This document shows, piece by piece, positions 44,856 through 53,824 of a DNA stretch of 64,000 bases. The notes below the pieces were generated by a model. That model saw nothing but the letters and a program-made list of their open reading frames with translations. It ran no database searches and was not told the DNA's origin. Location: positions 186,001 through 250,000 of the forward strand of contig NZ_RQEP01000010.1 of NCBI RefSeq assembly GCF_004770055.1. Direction: 5' to 3'. Within the stretch, counting starts at the first letter, position 1. Each line of letters begins with the position of its first letter. The position numbers and the translations under genes are program-made. This DNA comes from Leptospira semungkisensis (lineage in GTDB: Bacteria > Spirochaetota > Leptospiria > Leptospirales > Leptospiraceae).

Positions 44856-46987
44856 TAAAACCTTGCACTCAATGTAACGAACCAATTTCTTCCTGGCAAA
44901 GGATATCCTACTATATCCTGAACCCTCTTATCTCCCATATTTCTAAGATCTACACTCAGAAGTAATTCCTTCGGTGCCTTTTCCTGTTTTTGGATCTTCT
45001 CCTCTTCTTCCTCAGGAGAAGAATACAATACAAGAGTAAGATATGCATTCCAGATCTGTCGAGCAGGCTGATAATTTACGTACTCGTTGGTCCTGTCTTT
45101 AAAGACAGCTCCCACATACACACCTTCCAATCCAAGTTCCCAAGTTTTTCTCTTATATGCAAGAGTCGCTCCGATCTCATGTCTTGGTCTAAGAGGAAGA
45201 TACTTTCCATGCAAATAAGGAGCAGCAGAAGTATTGATCGCTTCTTGGTAGGTATAATCCACTAAGAATTTCCAGCCCTTATATTCCGATTTATGTGAGA
45301 CCTCCGCCCCATCTATTCTCGCAGAGTCCACATTTTCCGGACGAAGAGTGAATTGCGAATTCGGAATGAATAGGATCATATCTTGGATTCTTTTTCTAAA
45401 ATAAGAAACAGTAAGACTCGTCTTAAGATCTCCATCTTTAAAGCTTCCTGTAAATCCTGAGTCAAAGTTCTCACTCTTTTCAGGCTTCAATGAATCGTTT
45501 GCGATAATAGTTCCTACTTCTCCAAATAATTCCAAGAAACTAGGAATACGATTTTGTTTAGAAGCATTGGTCTTAAAATCCAAACCGTAATTTTCTTTCT
45601 CGATCATCTTCCATAAGAGACCTGCCTTAGGATTTGAGAATTTGGTGGTCTTGTCAGGAGAAGCTGTCGGGTCCTGCTTCTGGTACCATGGTTGGTCCGA
45701 TTGAAATCTATCCCGATAATTGTCCCAAGAAACTCCCGGTGTAAGGATAACTTTTCCATCAAAGAAACGGATCTCATCCTCTAACTGAACCGTAGTGTAG
45801 GTCCTGAACTTTCCTGGTTCGTATTTGAGGTCTATGTTTTGTGGAGTACTTCTAGAACGATCAAAGCTTTCTTTTTCCAAACCGAAATGAAGTCGAAAGA
45901 TCTGATTGTAATCCAAGAGATAGAGAGTGGGAGTCAGATAGGCTCCCGATTGATGAATGATCGCAGCAGAGTTAGGAGTTCCTTTCGAGAATTCCGACTT
46001 AGGATCGAATAGATCATCGTTTGCAATCGTAGTGAATGCTCTTGTTTCTATTCTTAAGATCCCGTCCAAGAGTCCTTTTGTATCCGTTCCAATTGTAGAA
46101 GTGTTTCTCAAATACCTTCTATGAACTTGCAAGGTTTGATTGCTTTCCGGACCCGGGATCCCATGAAATCTATAATTTAGATCGTTCCAAAATTTGATCT
46201 TTGTATTTCCGATCTCTCCATTGAGTCCGATCATTCCTTGCGTTCTTTCGAATTGAGCGTTTCTTCTTCTGTCAATCGTATCATCAAAAGGATTCACGAG
46301 AGAAGTTCCATGATCGTTCAAGTAGGAGAAGTTTTGGTCCGATTTTTCTCCCAAGAAGAAGAGACTCGTTCCTATTCCCCCATAACTGCCTGTATGCGTT
46401 ACGCTCCCTTTGCCAGTATTAAAGCTACCACCTCCGATATTCACCCTGGTCTTAGGAGGACCTCCTCCTGTCCTAGTCACAAGATTCACACTTCCACCAA
46501 TTGCAGAGCCGGAGAAACCGACGGGAGCCCCACTTCTATATACTTCTATGCTTTGTAGATTATCAAAGGGAAGATCCGCAAGATTCACTTCCCCACCTTG
46601 CGTATTATTAAAAGGGATGCCGTCTATATAGATCCTAGACTGATTCGGATTCGTACCTCTCAAGGAAAGAGTGGAATAAGAACCCAATCCTCCATATCTA
46701 CGTATCCTAACTCCGGCCTCTCTTTCCAAAACATCAGGAAGACTAGTATAACGTGCTGTGTATTGATTTAGATCTATGGCAGTTTGGAAGCCGCTCGGAT
46801 TCTTTCTAAAATTTTCCGGCTGATTCGCTTTAGTAGTCTTTCCTACCACCTTAACTGGAGCGGACTCTGTCTTGGACAATTCTTGGGAGAAGCTCGGCTT
46901 TGAAAGCAAAACCATTCCCAGAAAGAGTATCTTCTTTCCTGGAAAAGTTCCGTAGAAAATAGACTTTCTACTCAAGATAGAACGCAC
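44855..46987 (-). CDS. btuB: TonB-dependent outer-membrane receptor, probable B12 transporter
   Basis: 710 residues. The start is GTG 46987, fixed by a strong AGGAG five bases upstream. A signal peptide is followed by the plug domain ([47 protein letters not shown] ... [25 protein letters not shown]), then a ~22-strand barrel and a C-terminal [10 protein letters not shown] ending in Phe. The cobalamin riboswitch in its leader (47076-47228) makes B12 or a corrinoid the most probable substrate. The propeller lipoprotein gene overlaps its 3' end. It depends on a TonB-ExbBD system; the TonB-like gene at 19.3-20.2 kb is a possible but unproven partner. Confidence 0.85.
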   Translation of the reverse strand: MRSILSRKSIFYGTFPGKKILFLGMVLLSKPSFSQELSKTESAPVKVVGKTTKANQPENFRKNPSGFQTAIDLNQYTARYTSLPDVLEREAGVRIRRYGGLGSYSTLSLRGTNPNQSRIYIDGIPFNNTQGGEVNLADLPFDNLQSIEVYRSGAPVGFSGSAIGGSVNLVTRTGGGPPKTRVNIGGGSFNTGKGSVTHTGSYGGIGTSLFFLGEKSDQNFSYLNDHGTSLVNPFDDTIDRRRNAQFERTQGMIGLNGEIGNTKIKFWNDLNYRFHGIPGPESNQTLQVHRRYLRNTSTIGTDTKGLLDGILRIETRAFTTIANDDLFDPKSEFSKGTPNSAAIIHQSGAYLTPTLYLLDYNQIFRLHFGLEKESFDRSRSTPQNIDLKYEPGKFRTYTTVQLEDEIRFFDGKVILTPGVSWDNYRDRFQSDQPWYQKQDPTASPDKTTKFSNPKAGLLWKMIEKENYGLDFKTNASKQNRIPSFLELFGEVGTIIANDSLKPEKSENFDSGFTGSFKDGDLKTSLTVSYFRKRIQDMILFIPNSQFTLRPENVDSARIDGAEVSHKSEYKGWKFLVDYTYQEAINTSAAPYLHGKYLPLRPRHEIGATLAYKRKTWELGLEGVYVGAVFKDRTNEYVNYQPARQIWNAYLTLVLYSSPEEEEEKIQKQEKAPKELLLSVDLRNMGDKRVQDIVGYPLPGRNWFVTLSARF

Positions 46988-47075
46988 AGATCTCCTGGCG
47001 GGAGGAAGGGAAGAACGCCGCAGGGCCCTGTAACGCAGCGAAAGGCCTTAACTCCCGAAAGCCAAAGTACGAAAG

Positions 47076-47228
47076 TAAATCGGATAGGTTTTCTGACTCA
47101 CACCCGATTCGGAGCCTTCCCGTCCGAGGACAGTGGCAATCACCGATCGTTCTTTGGTGTTTACAGCTGCGGGTACAGTTTCGGGCTCTCACCGAATTCC
47201 CTGTTCCTTATTACTTGCAAGACCAAAT
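47076..47228 (-). promoter_or_regulatory. Cobalamin (adenosylcobalamin-type) riboswitch
   Basis: Read on the minus strand, the leader shows the conserved cobalamin blocks in order: GGGAATTCGGTGAGAGCC, then the B12-box region ACTGTACCCGCAGCTGTAA, then GCCACTG, GGGAAGGC and finally GTGAGTCAGAAAACCT. Between it and the GTG at 46987 lie ~90 bases with GC-rich complementary segments that can act as the expression platform. Binding of B12 should lower expression of the receptor and lipoprotein. Ends are approximate. Confidence 0.92.
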
Positions 47229-47268
47229 TGCCAAGAAGAGGCAGGGGGGCAATCTCAAAAACCCGTAT

Positions 47269-47282
47269 GTAGGAGCTCCTAC
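47269..47282. repeat. 14-base perfect palindrome in a divergent intergenic region
   Basis: GTAGGAGCTCCTAC is perfectly self-complementary. It lies between the riboswitch leader and the divergent 47433 gene, the usual position for a dimeric regulator site. I also recall short palindromes of this general form as dispersed elements in leptospiral intergenic regions; that is from memory. Confidence 0.4.
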
Positions 47283-47432
47283 CAAACGCGTTCTTGCACG
47301 AATTCTCCGCTTATAATTTCAAAACTAGAAAGAAATATTTTCTTGATGTCCGATCAAATCAGGAAAGGATTCTCGAAAATCCATCGGCCCGAAGCTCGGC
47401 TTAGATGGGAAAACTGGGAGCGCCGAATCCGA

Positions 47433-48179
47433 ATGAAACGAACTCGATCTATTAGTATTCTCTTTGCGGGAATCTTCTTCTTAATCACCTCTTCCTTATC
47501 CGCAGCGGGAACATATTCCGAAGGCTGGACCGTCGCGAAACTGATCCAATTCGAAAGCAGAGGGATCGTCTTCGATTCTTACGAAGGCACCATCGAAGTC
47601 ACTACCGTTGACACATCAGAAAACTGCGATGATCTGAAAGACGCATGTTATACTATGGTAAAGAAGAAGGTAGACTTTAGCGTTCGTCCTGAAAATGCAG
47701 ATGTAGTTAACTTTCTAAGCAAGAACCTGAACCAAGAAATCCTTCTCCAATATAGAATTCACAGAATAGAGCCTATTGCTCTTTCGACAGATTACGAAGT
47801 CATTGGAGCTCAAATCCAAGACAAATCAACTCCTAAGGATTTGCAGGATAAATTCGCAGTTCCAAAATCCGGATCCAAGAGAAACTTCTCCGTAACTGGA
47901 CGCATTCTAAGTTTGGAATATAAGGGAACAGTAGTAGGAACCTGGGAAGGATTCTATCTAGATGAGAGCAGAGGAAAAGTGCATCCTTTCTCAATCACTG
48001 ACGAAGAGATGGCGAATTTCGCTACCAAGACATTGAAATATGGTGTCAGATATTATTTGGGAATGTCAGTCGCGTTTACTACCGGCTGGAGAGATTCGCA
48101 TTATGATTTATTCGAGATCAATTTCAAAGCACCTGCTGGGGCATTGGAGCCAACTCCTAAACCTCAGCCTCAACAATAA
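47433..48179 (+). CDS. Exported protein of unknown function
   Basis: The longer frame from 47133 runs antisense through the riboswitch and is rejected; the ATG at 47433 starts a signal peptide (MKRTRSISILFAGIFFLITSSLSAAG). 248 residues. The mature part has one Cys pair (SENCDDLKDACYTM) and a beta-rich body (GIVFDSYEGTIEVTTVDTSE; SVTGRILSLEYKGTVVGTWEGFYLDESRGKVHPFSIT), ending in a Pro/Gln-rich tail. Probably periplasmic. A strong terminator follows. No family recognised. Confidence 0.6.
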   Translation: MKRTRSISILFAGIFFLITSSLSAAGTYSEGWTVAKLIQFESRGIVFDSYEGTIEVTTVDTSENCDDLKDACYTMVKKKVDFSVRPENADVVNFLSKNLNQEILLQYRIHRIEPIALSTDYEVIGAQIQDKSTPKDLQDKFAVPKSGSKRNFSVTGRILSLEYKGTVVGTWEGFYLDESRGKVHPFSITDEEMANFATKTLKYGVRYYLGMSVAFTTGWRDSHYDLFEINFKAPAGALEPTPKPQPQQ

Positions 48180-48198
48180 GAAATAGACTTACCTATTA

Positions 48199-48233
48199 AA
48201 AAGCCCGCTCTCGCATTGCGAGGACGGGCTTTT
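48199..48233. terminator. Bidirectional intrinsic terminator
   Basis: AAAAGCCCG (48199-48207) pairs with CGGGCTTTT (48225-48233), with an inner CTCGC/GCGAG stem and a short ATT loop. A and T runs flank both sides, so it can stop transcription from the plus-strand 47433 gene and from the minus-strand CapA-like gene that converges on it. Confidence 0.85.
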
Positions 48234-48260
48234 CTATATTAGAATATTCCAATAAACAAA

Positions 48261-49307
48261 TTAAGGAAAGAATGTCCCGTCAGACTGGATCTTAGGACCC
48301 TTGCCAGGAAAATCCGATTTGGTCAAAGATTGCATAAGCTCTACAGTCTTTGCATCCGGATCCGGAGCTGGTATCCCGTTCTGGCTTAACTGAAGAGGAA
48401 GTATCTTCCCCTTAACGAAATTTCCCTTCTTATCTAGGTCTGCTTCTAAAACCAGAGAATAACCACCATAACCTTTTGTGGAGAAGACCCGATATCCCAG
48501 AAAATTCCCGAGAGAATAAGCGATCAATTTTCCCTTATATAATTCCATTGCTCTAGGCAAATGAGGACCATGACCGATGAATAGATCCGCTCCGGCATCG
48601 ATAAGTGAATGAGAAAGAGCGACCAGATTGCCTCTATATTCTCCGTAAAATCTCTCTTGTTCATTCTTAACATGAAGAGCTGGTCCGCCTTCTGCTCCAC
48701 CATGCACTGAAATGAAGACGAGTTGAGCCTTCTTCTTAGCTTCTTTTACCAAGGAGACTCCTTCTTCAATCGCGTTCACATGATTATGAGCGCTTTCCAT
48801 GTGACTGAACCCGATCCAAGCGATAGAAATGCCTTTCACATTCATATAAGTGATCGCGCCCTTCTTTCCTGTGAATCTTACTCCGGCATCGGAAAGATTC
48901 TTCGCGGTGTCCTCGAATCCTTGCTGGTGAAAATCCAAACTATGATTGTTGGCAATGGATACGATATCGAACCCGACATCCTTTAAAATTTTTGCATACG
49001 GTGGAGGAGTACGAAATGCGAAGATCAACGGACGATTGATATTCTTAGCGCAATGAGGATAATCAGTGAGAGTGCTTTCAAAATTCGCGAATAGAATATC
49101 CGCACCTTTTAAACTAGGTTCCACTTCGGAGAATAAGGTACGTTTCGGGTCGGAAGGAAGCTTGTTCTCGGGATAATTAGTTCCCATGACCAAGTCTCCC
49201 ACGGCTTTGATCTTAAGAGTTTCCGATTCGACGGACTGCAAGGATTGACTTTCGGAAAGAAGGAATAGTGCCCCCAGAAGAGAGGATAATGCGGCGATTC
49301 TTTTCAT
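48261..49307 (-). CDS. CapA-family metallophosphoesterase-like protein
   Basis: 348 residues with an N-terminal signal peptide ([20 protein letters not shown]). The PGA_cap/CapA motifs occur in order: [41 protein letters not shown] and [30 protein letters not shown]. CapA proteins take part in poly-gamma-glutamate or capsule handling; in bacteria without capsules the substrate is unknown. It is exported. A 78-base segment covering its leader and signal-peptide start is nearly duplicated in front of the next gene upstream. Confidence 0.85.
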   Translation of the reverse strand: MKRIAALSSLLGALFLLSESQSLQSVESETLKIKAVGDLVMGTNYPENKLPSDPKRTLFSEVEPSLKGADILFANFESTLTDYPHCAKNINRPLIFAFRTPPPYAKILKDVGFDIVSIANNHSLDFHQQGFEDTAKNLSDAGVRFTGKKGAITYMNVKGISIAWIGFSHMESAHNHVNAIEEGVSLVKEAKKKAQLVFISVHGGAEGGPALHVKNEQERFYGEYRGNLVALSHSLIDAGADLFIGHGPHLPRAMELYKGKLIAYSLGNFLGYRVFSTKGYGGYSLVLEADLDKKGNFVKGKILPLQLSQNGIPAPDPDAKTVELMQSLTKSDFPGKGPKIQSDGTFFP

Positions 49308-49337
49308 ACTAAGGGAAGGTTTTTGAAAACCTTACAC

Positions 49338-49964
49338 TTAGAAAAGCTGTTTTCTTGGGAACAGATCGCTTTGCATAGGCGGAAAATCGGCAAACCAAAC
49401 CGAACCTATGACAGCAGATGCAAAAGGCAAAAAGACAACCGTAAGATTTCCTAAAGGAAAACCTTCCGCCAAATAATTACCCGTAGGATTATGAACTGCA
49501 TGAGTAAAGACACAAGAGCCTGTTAAGTTCGAGTTTATATTCCCTCCTGTAAAGGAGATCGATATTGGTTCAAACCCAGCAGCCTGGAATACAGGACTGG
49601 AAGTAGCAGCTCCGTCCGTTCCATCTATTGTAGTAATCGTGGCATTGTTACAAACTGCTTGTATAAAGACATTAAAGCCGAATTCAGATTGGGTCCAGGA
49701 GTTTGGAATATTCGGAATATCCAAAGTATAGCTTCCTCCAGACGATCCAAAAGGTAAGGAAACAGGGTTTGGAGAAAAACTAGCGATCGGACTTAACACT
49801 CCAAGAAGTGCAAACAGAGGTGCCTTTTCTTGGCTCTTCTTATTATTGCCGCTCTCCGCTAGTAGGCCATTGTCCGGATTAAAAAGAACGTAGGAGGCAC
49901 CGCAGTTACTAGTAAGTATAAAGACAAAGATAAGAAGAGAGGAGAATGCGACGACTCTTTGCAT
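49338..49964 (-). CDS. Lipoprotein, paralogue group member 1
   Basis: The ATG at 49964 fits the signal peptide MQRVVAFSSLLIFVFILTSNC (lipobox TSNC, Cys21). The mature part carries ALLGVLSPIASFSPNPVSLPFGSSGGSYTLDIPNIPNSW, then a beta-rich domain with CVFTHAVHNPTGNYLAEGFPLGNLTVVFLPF. The layout lipobox, LLxLLG-like stretch, F-x-P/S-x-x-L strand, and a C-terminal I/F-x-H-x-V/I-x-x...G...V strand recurs in the genes at 50046 and 51739, suggesting a local paralogue group. Function unknown. Confidence 0.65.
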   Translation of the reverse strand: MQRVVAFSSLLIFVFILTSNCGASYVLFNPDNGLLAESGNNKKSQEKAPLFALLGVLSPIASFSPNPVSLPFGSSGGSYTLDIPNIPNSWTQSEFGFNVFIQAVCNNATITTIDGTDGAATSSPVFQAAGFEPISISFTGGNINSNLTGSCVFTHAVHNPTGNYLAEGFPLGNLTVVFLPFASAVIGSVWFADFPPMQSDLFPRKQLF

Positions 49965-50045
49965 GCTAAGGGAAAGTTTTTGAAAGCCTATCAAGGAGAA
50001 AAGCTGTTTTTACCGTTATCGAAAGTCAGGCAAAACCAAAAATGA

Positions 50046-50582
50046 TCATGGAGTGATAACGACAGGTAGGATGCCGATCACTGCACCAACAGGAATACCG
50101 ATTTCCGGCGAAGCCGAGTTCACGCTATGAATAATAGAACAATTTCCTGTACCTAAAAATCGAAAGGTTGCACTTTGTGCGGAAAAGTTCGTGGATTCTG
50201 AAAAGTCCATTATTGTAGAATTGTCATCACTTGGTGCAGGACAACCACTGGGAGTTAAAGAAAGCTCGAGAAGTGAATCAGGATCGTTTATCCAAGAAGA
50301 AGGAATTGGGATCTTTATCGACGCAGTATAACTCTGATACGCAAACTCTGCCATCGTTAAAGTTGTCGGATTGAAATCTAAAAGAGAAGAACCGGCAACC
50401 AAACCTAATAAGGCTGCCGCCTTCTCAGACGAATCGTTTTTCTTGCTATCGGACAAGCCGATTAATTCTCTACCTACATCCGTTCCCGTTAAAACGAGAC
50501 CGCAATTAAAGGTAAACGACGTTATAATAGCGTAAGCGATCATTGCGATAAATTTCGCAGCAAAGTGATGTAAAGTTCGCAT
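50046..50582 (-). CDS. Lipoprotein, paralogue group member 2
   Basis: 178 residues from the first ATG; an ATG at 50543 (MIAYAIITSFTFNC) also gives a good signal. Lipobox FTFNC. The mature part has AALLGLVAGSSLLDFNPTTLTMAEFAYQSYTASIKIPIPSSW and near the C-terminus CSIIHSVNSASPEIGIPVGAVIGILPVVI, matching the pattern of the neighbouring lipoprotein. Probably an envelope beta-sandwich; role unknown. Confidence 0.65.
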   Translation of the reverse strand: MRTLHHFAAKFIAMIAYAIITSFTFNCGLVLTGTDVGRELIGLSDSKKNDSSEKAAALLGLVAGSSLLDFNPTTLTMAEFAYQSYTASIKIPIPSSWINDPDSLLELSLTPSGCPAPSDDNSTIMDFSESTNFSAQSATFRFLGTGNCSIIHSVNSASPEIGIPVGAVIGILPVVITP

Positions 50583-50778
50583 GCAATCTGTTAAACAATA
50601 AATTTACCGAAAAGGCAAGCCTTAAAAGAAAGATCAATAGAATGCCAAGCCAATAACTGAACCAAACTCTCTTCTGCCCTGCTGAGTAAAATAGGTATCC
50701 TTCGCCCTTTGGAGAACATAATATAAGAAATTCTTCATTTTATCTCCGAAATCCTAAGTTCATACCGATCCTAATACC

Positions 50779-51648
50779 ATGCAGCTTATTCCCTGTAATA
50801 CTTGTTCTCATACCGATTTCAGATCCCTCTTTTCCAAGGCCAGTCCGCAGGGAGAAGTGTTTTCTATCGTAGAATGCAAACATTGCAAATTAGTCCAAGT
50901 AAACCCGCAACCATCCCTTGAGGAAGTCTCCAAATACTACGAAGACTCTTACTTCACCCAGAGAACGGATAGAGGATACGATAATTATTATTCGGAAGAA
51001 ACGAAGAAGGAAATCGCAAGAGTATTCGGCCTGAACTTGCAGGACCTAGGCTTCTTCAAATGGGAAAGAATGATGAGCGGAGAAAGATCCGCTTTAGACG
51101 TGGGATGTGCCGCCGGATATTTTCTGGATTATCTCAAGGGAAGAGGCTGGAAGACGAAGGGCCTGGACATAGCAAGCGGACCGGTCCGTTTCGCAAAAGA
51201 AACCTTGGGCTTAGATGTGGAGCAAAAAGATTTTCTGACCTGGGACTTGGAAGGAAAAGAGAAATTCGATCTGGTCACATTGTGGGCAAGTATAGAACAC
51301 CTTCACCAACCCAAGGAAACACTTCAAAAAATTCTAATGCATCTCAAGCCAGGAGGAAGAATGATCCTCTCCACTTGCAGGTACGGAGTGCTTGCTAAAT
51401 ATCTAGGCCCAAAATGGAGATATCTGAACGTTCCGGAACATCTCTATTACTATAGTCTTCCTGGAATCATCTCTCTAGGCAATGAACTAGGGTATATTCC
51501 CTTAGCTCATATTTCTTACGGAAGCGGACTCACCGCAAAGAAGGGAGCAGGAGCATTTTATAAAACTGCTAAGAAATTCGCGGATTGGGCAGTAAAGAAA
51601 TTCGATCAGGGAGATATGATGGCAGTCTGTTTCGGGATCAGTAAATAG
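50779..51648 (+). CDS. Class I SAM methyltransferase with N-terminal zinc ribbon
   Basis: 289 residues. The N-terminus has CNTCSHTDF and [11 protein letters not shown], a pair of CxxC knuckles often found in front of sugar- or lipid-modifying methyltransferases. The Rossmann domain follows: [56 protein letters not shown]. It belongs to the Methyltransf_23/UbiE-like group and is cytoplasmic. The target is unknown; similar proteins act on surface sugars. It is alone on the plus strand between two lipoprotein genes. Confidence 0.8.
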   Translation: MQLIPCNTCSHTDFRSLFSKASPQGEVFSIVECKHCKLVQVNPQPSLEEVSKYYEDSYFTQRTDRGYDNYYSEETKKEIARVFGLNLQDLGFFKWERMMSGERSALDVGCAAGYFLDYLKGRGWKTKGLDIASGPVRFAKETLGLDVEQKDFLTWDLEGKEKFDLVTLWASIEHLHQPKETLQKILMHLKPGGRMILSTCRYGVLAKYLGPKWRYLNVPEHLYYYSLPGIISLGNELGYIPLAHISYGSGLTAKKGAGAFYKTAKKFADWAVKKFDQGDMMAVCFGISK

Positions 51649-51738
51649 GCAAATCGGAGAATTGAGCCGCTTCAACTAATAACATTACTATCTGCTAATC
51701 GTCTTAGACTTAGCTCGATTTAATTATCAGTTAGGGAG

Positions 51739-52227
51739 TTACTTTACTGTAACGGTTACAGTTCCCAAACTTGTGTTATTAAGACTGCTATCAGGAGCGC
51801 TATCAATATTATGTTGGATCGTTCCCGAACCAGGCTTTAATCCTGCACTTACAGTATTAGTAAATGTAATAGGATATCCCTGATCATCCGCAACATTAAA
51901 ACTAAATAGACTCATGTCAGATAATGCGCCAGGAATAGTTAGGCTTACATTTATAGTTCCATGCAGCCCTGTAAGAGGCCATTTGGAAAACACGATATCG
52001 TAGGAGCCTGTATTCCCAGCTTGAATCGAAAGATGCGAAGCAGAAAATTTTGCAAGACCGCTTCCACCCCCGCTAATTCCCAAAGCCGCCAATAGCTCGC
52101 TACTACTAGTACTACTATTATTTTGCTGAGCGGCTTCTTCTGTCTGTTGGTATGTTAAGGCGGCGCCACAATTTAATGCAGCAAGGATGGCTACAAGGAG
52201 ACTAGCTTTTTTAAAAAGAAATACCAT
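51739..52227 (-). CDS. Lipoprotein, paralogue group member 3
   Basis: The ATG at 52227 starts MVFLFKKASLLVAILAALNC (lipobox ALNC, Cys20). The mature region is ELLAALGISGGGSGLAKFSASHLSIQAGNTGSYDIVFSKW followed by beta-rich sequence, with IQHNIDSAPDSSLNNTSLGTVTVTV at the end. The order of elements follows the two lipoproteins at 49338 and 50046. Function unknown; probably periplasmic or surface. Confidence 0.65.
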   Translation of the reverse strand: MVFLFKKASLLVAILAALNCGAALTYQQTEEAAQQNNSSTSSSELLAALGISGGGSGLAKFSASHLSIQAGNTGSYDIVFSKWPLTGLHGTINVSLTIPGALSDMSLFSFNVADDQGYPITFTNTVSAGLKPGSGTIQHNIDSAPDSSLNNTSLGTVTVTVK

Positions 52228-52357
52228 TGTCGATTTATTAACACTGATTATTAAATTCAAATTTCGCATCCCTTTGAGAAGAGAATAACATGAGTAATAC
52301 TCTTCTCAAGTCCGTTTTTCTAATTTCAAAATAAAGTATAGAAATTTCTTGAATAGA

Positions 52358-52397
52358 TCTATTAAGATCTCCCATGAACGAGGGAGGTCTTAATAGA
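52358..52397. terminator. Long hairpin between two lipoprotein genes
   Basis: TCTATTAAGATCTCCC and GGGAGGTCTTAATAGA form a 16-pair stem with a single G-U or mismatch and an 8-base loop (ATGAACGA). It lies 23 bases after the stop of the 52420-53130 gene and 131 bases before the start of the 51739 gene, so it most likely ends the former transcript. A U-run is not obvious. Confidence 0.6.
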
Positions 52398-52419
52398 TTA
52401 GATAGAATTATACAAATCC

Positions 52420-53130
52420 TTATCTATCCCTATCCTTCGGAGAATCCTTAACGTGAATCACCTTGGTCGCAAAGATTACCTTATACACTTCCTTCTTAGA
52501 AAGGCTGGATTCCTGCTTTTGACCGTTTGAATCGTCTATCTCTAATTTCAGAGAGTCTACATCTTGGCCGATGACTCGAGCCTCCATGATCTTTCCGGTT
52601 CTTAAGATAATCGTACTATAATTCTTGCCTGCATGTTCTGCTGGACTTGTCTTCTCTAAATATTTACGAAGACCTTCTTCCAATTCTTTTTCGGTCTTAG
52701 CGAATAATTCTTGGCGCGCCCTTTCTCTTTCATCTTCGAAGAACTTGTCGTAATCATCCTTATGCACAAAACGAGTGCCTAGATCACATTCCGAAACATA
52801 TACACGATAGAATACTACAGAAGAGAAGAATCCTGTTACCAGATTCAGTCCGCCTTGCCACCAATTGACTTTATTCTCCGAAAAGTATACGATCCCTGGT
52901 TTTTGATCAAACTTAGGTTGTTCATTCAGATTTAATAATCCGTAGAATACGAACCAACGAGTATAAGGCTGCAATTCAGAACATGGTTTACTGCCTGATG
53001 CCAAACCCAACTTATCAGGCTCGGAGAACTCGACTCGCTTATCAAGAGTGCAATGAGAAAAAGAGAATAATAAAAAAGTGATTAATAAAAAGAGAGAATA
53101 GGCTTTTTGCTTAATAACGTTTGGCAACAT
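52420..53130 (-). CDS. Lipoprotein with C-terminal regulatory-type beta domain
   Basis: 236 residues; signal peptide ending LLFSFSHC (Cys27). The mature protein has an N-terminal region with paired Cys residues (KPCSELQ, SECDLG) and a helical stretch (DKFFEDERERARQELFAKTEKELEEGLRKYLEK), then YSTIILRTGKIMEARVIGQDVDSLKLEIDDSNGQKQESSLSKKEVYKVIF. That last SH3-like unit resembles one in the exported protein at 40098. A short transmembrane-like stretch (GGLNLVTGFFSSVVFYRVYV) is also present. Function unknown. Confidence 0.65.
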   Translation of the reverse strand: MLPNVIKQKAYSLFLLITFLLFSFSHCTLDKRVEFSEPDKLGLASGSKPCSELQPYTRWFVFYGLLNLNEQPKFDQKPGIVYFSENKVNWWQGGLNLVTGFFSSVVFYRVYVSECDLGTRFVHKDDYDKFFEDERERARQELFAKTEKELEEGLRKYLEKTSPAEHAGKNYSTIILRTGKIMEARVIGQDVDSLKLEIDDSNGQKQESSLSKKEVYKVIFATKVIHVKDSPKDRDR

Positions 53131-53174
53131 AAGTCATGTTCAAAACCAAACAATTCAGGCTGCAAATCATTTTC

Positions 53175-53666
53175 CTACTTGGCGATTTTTTTTGGACTGG
53201 AATAGGAAACTTTATGATTCTTTCCACTAGAAGAAGCGATCGGCCAGGCAAGGTTCTTCTTAGCAGGTTTCTCTTTTAGTAATCTTACGATAAAGTAACA
53301 AGGAAAGACAATCGCTAAGAATAAGAACAAATAACGGGGCAACAAGCTTTCTAATATCGATTCTCTAAAGATCCCGATAGACCTTGCCTCATTTTCTGGA
53401 ACCTTATTTCTATAATCTGGACCGTATTCGTACGCATATACCTTCAATTTTAAACCACGCCAGACTCTCTCGATAGGATTCAATCTACTTTCAAACGCAG
53501 ATTCAGAACTCATACGATCCAATTTCAGAACACTTCCTAACATAGCGCTGATCAGAAAGATACAAAACGGTATACCTACAAGAAGTAGAAAGAGAGAAGA
53601 AGGTCGCGAAGACTTTGTACTCACTTGAACGAGTGATTTCTTATATTTTTTATGATGATGTTTCAT
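53175..53666 (-). CDS. Two-TM membrane protein of unknown function
   Basis: 163 residues. A basic, His/Lys-rich N-terminus (MKHHHKKYKKS) precedes the first hydrophobic segment (SLFLLLVGIPFCIFLISAMLGSV), a periplasmic loop with many charged residues, then a second segment (YLFLFLAIVFPCYFIVRLL) and a Lys/Ser-rich cytoplasmic tail. N and C termini should be cytoplasmic. No family recognised. It is 45 bases upstream of the 52420 lipoprotein, on the same strand. Confidence 0.55.
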   Translation of the reverse strand: MKHHHKKYKKSLVQVSTKSSRPSSLFLLLVGIPFCIFLISAMLGSVLKLDRMSSESAFESRLNPIERVWRGLKLKVYAYEYGPDYRNKVPENEARSIGIFRESILESLLPRYLFLFLAIVFPCYFIVRLLKEKPAKKNLAWPIASSSGKNHKVSYSSPKKIAK

Positions 53667-53824
53667 TCGAGTCTTCTTGGATGAGATGTTTGCTTTTTCG
53701 AAAGCTTCTCACTGATCTCATTCTTAAGTTCTGTCTTGTTTTTTCCCGATTTGCTACTCTCTAGTATCGATCTAAATTCCTTGCTTTTCCAAGGAGTTTT
53801 TCCAGAATTCCTGAGAATTCAAAC

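Noticed and set aside
47133..47432. N-terminal extension of the exported protein at 47433
   Set aside because: It runs antisense through the cobalamin riboswitch and would bury the signal peptide behind 100 residues.
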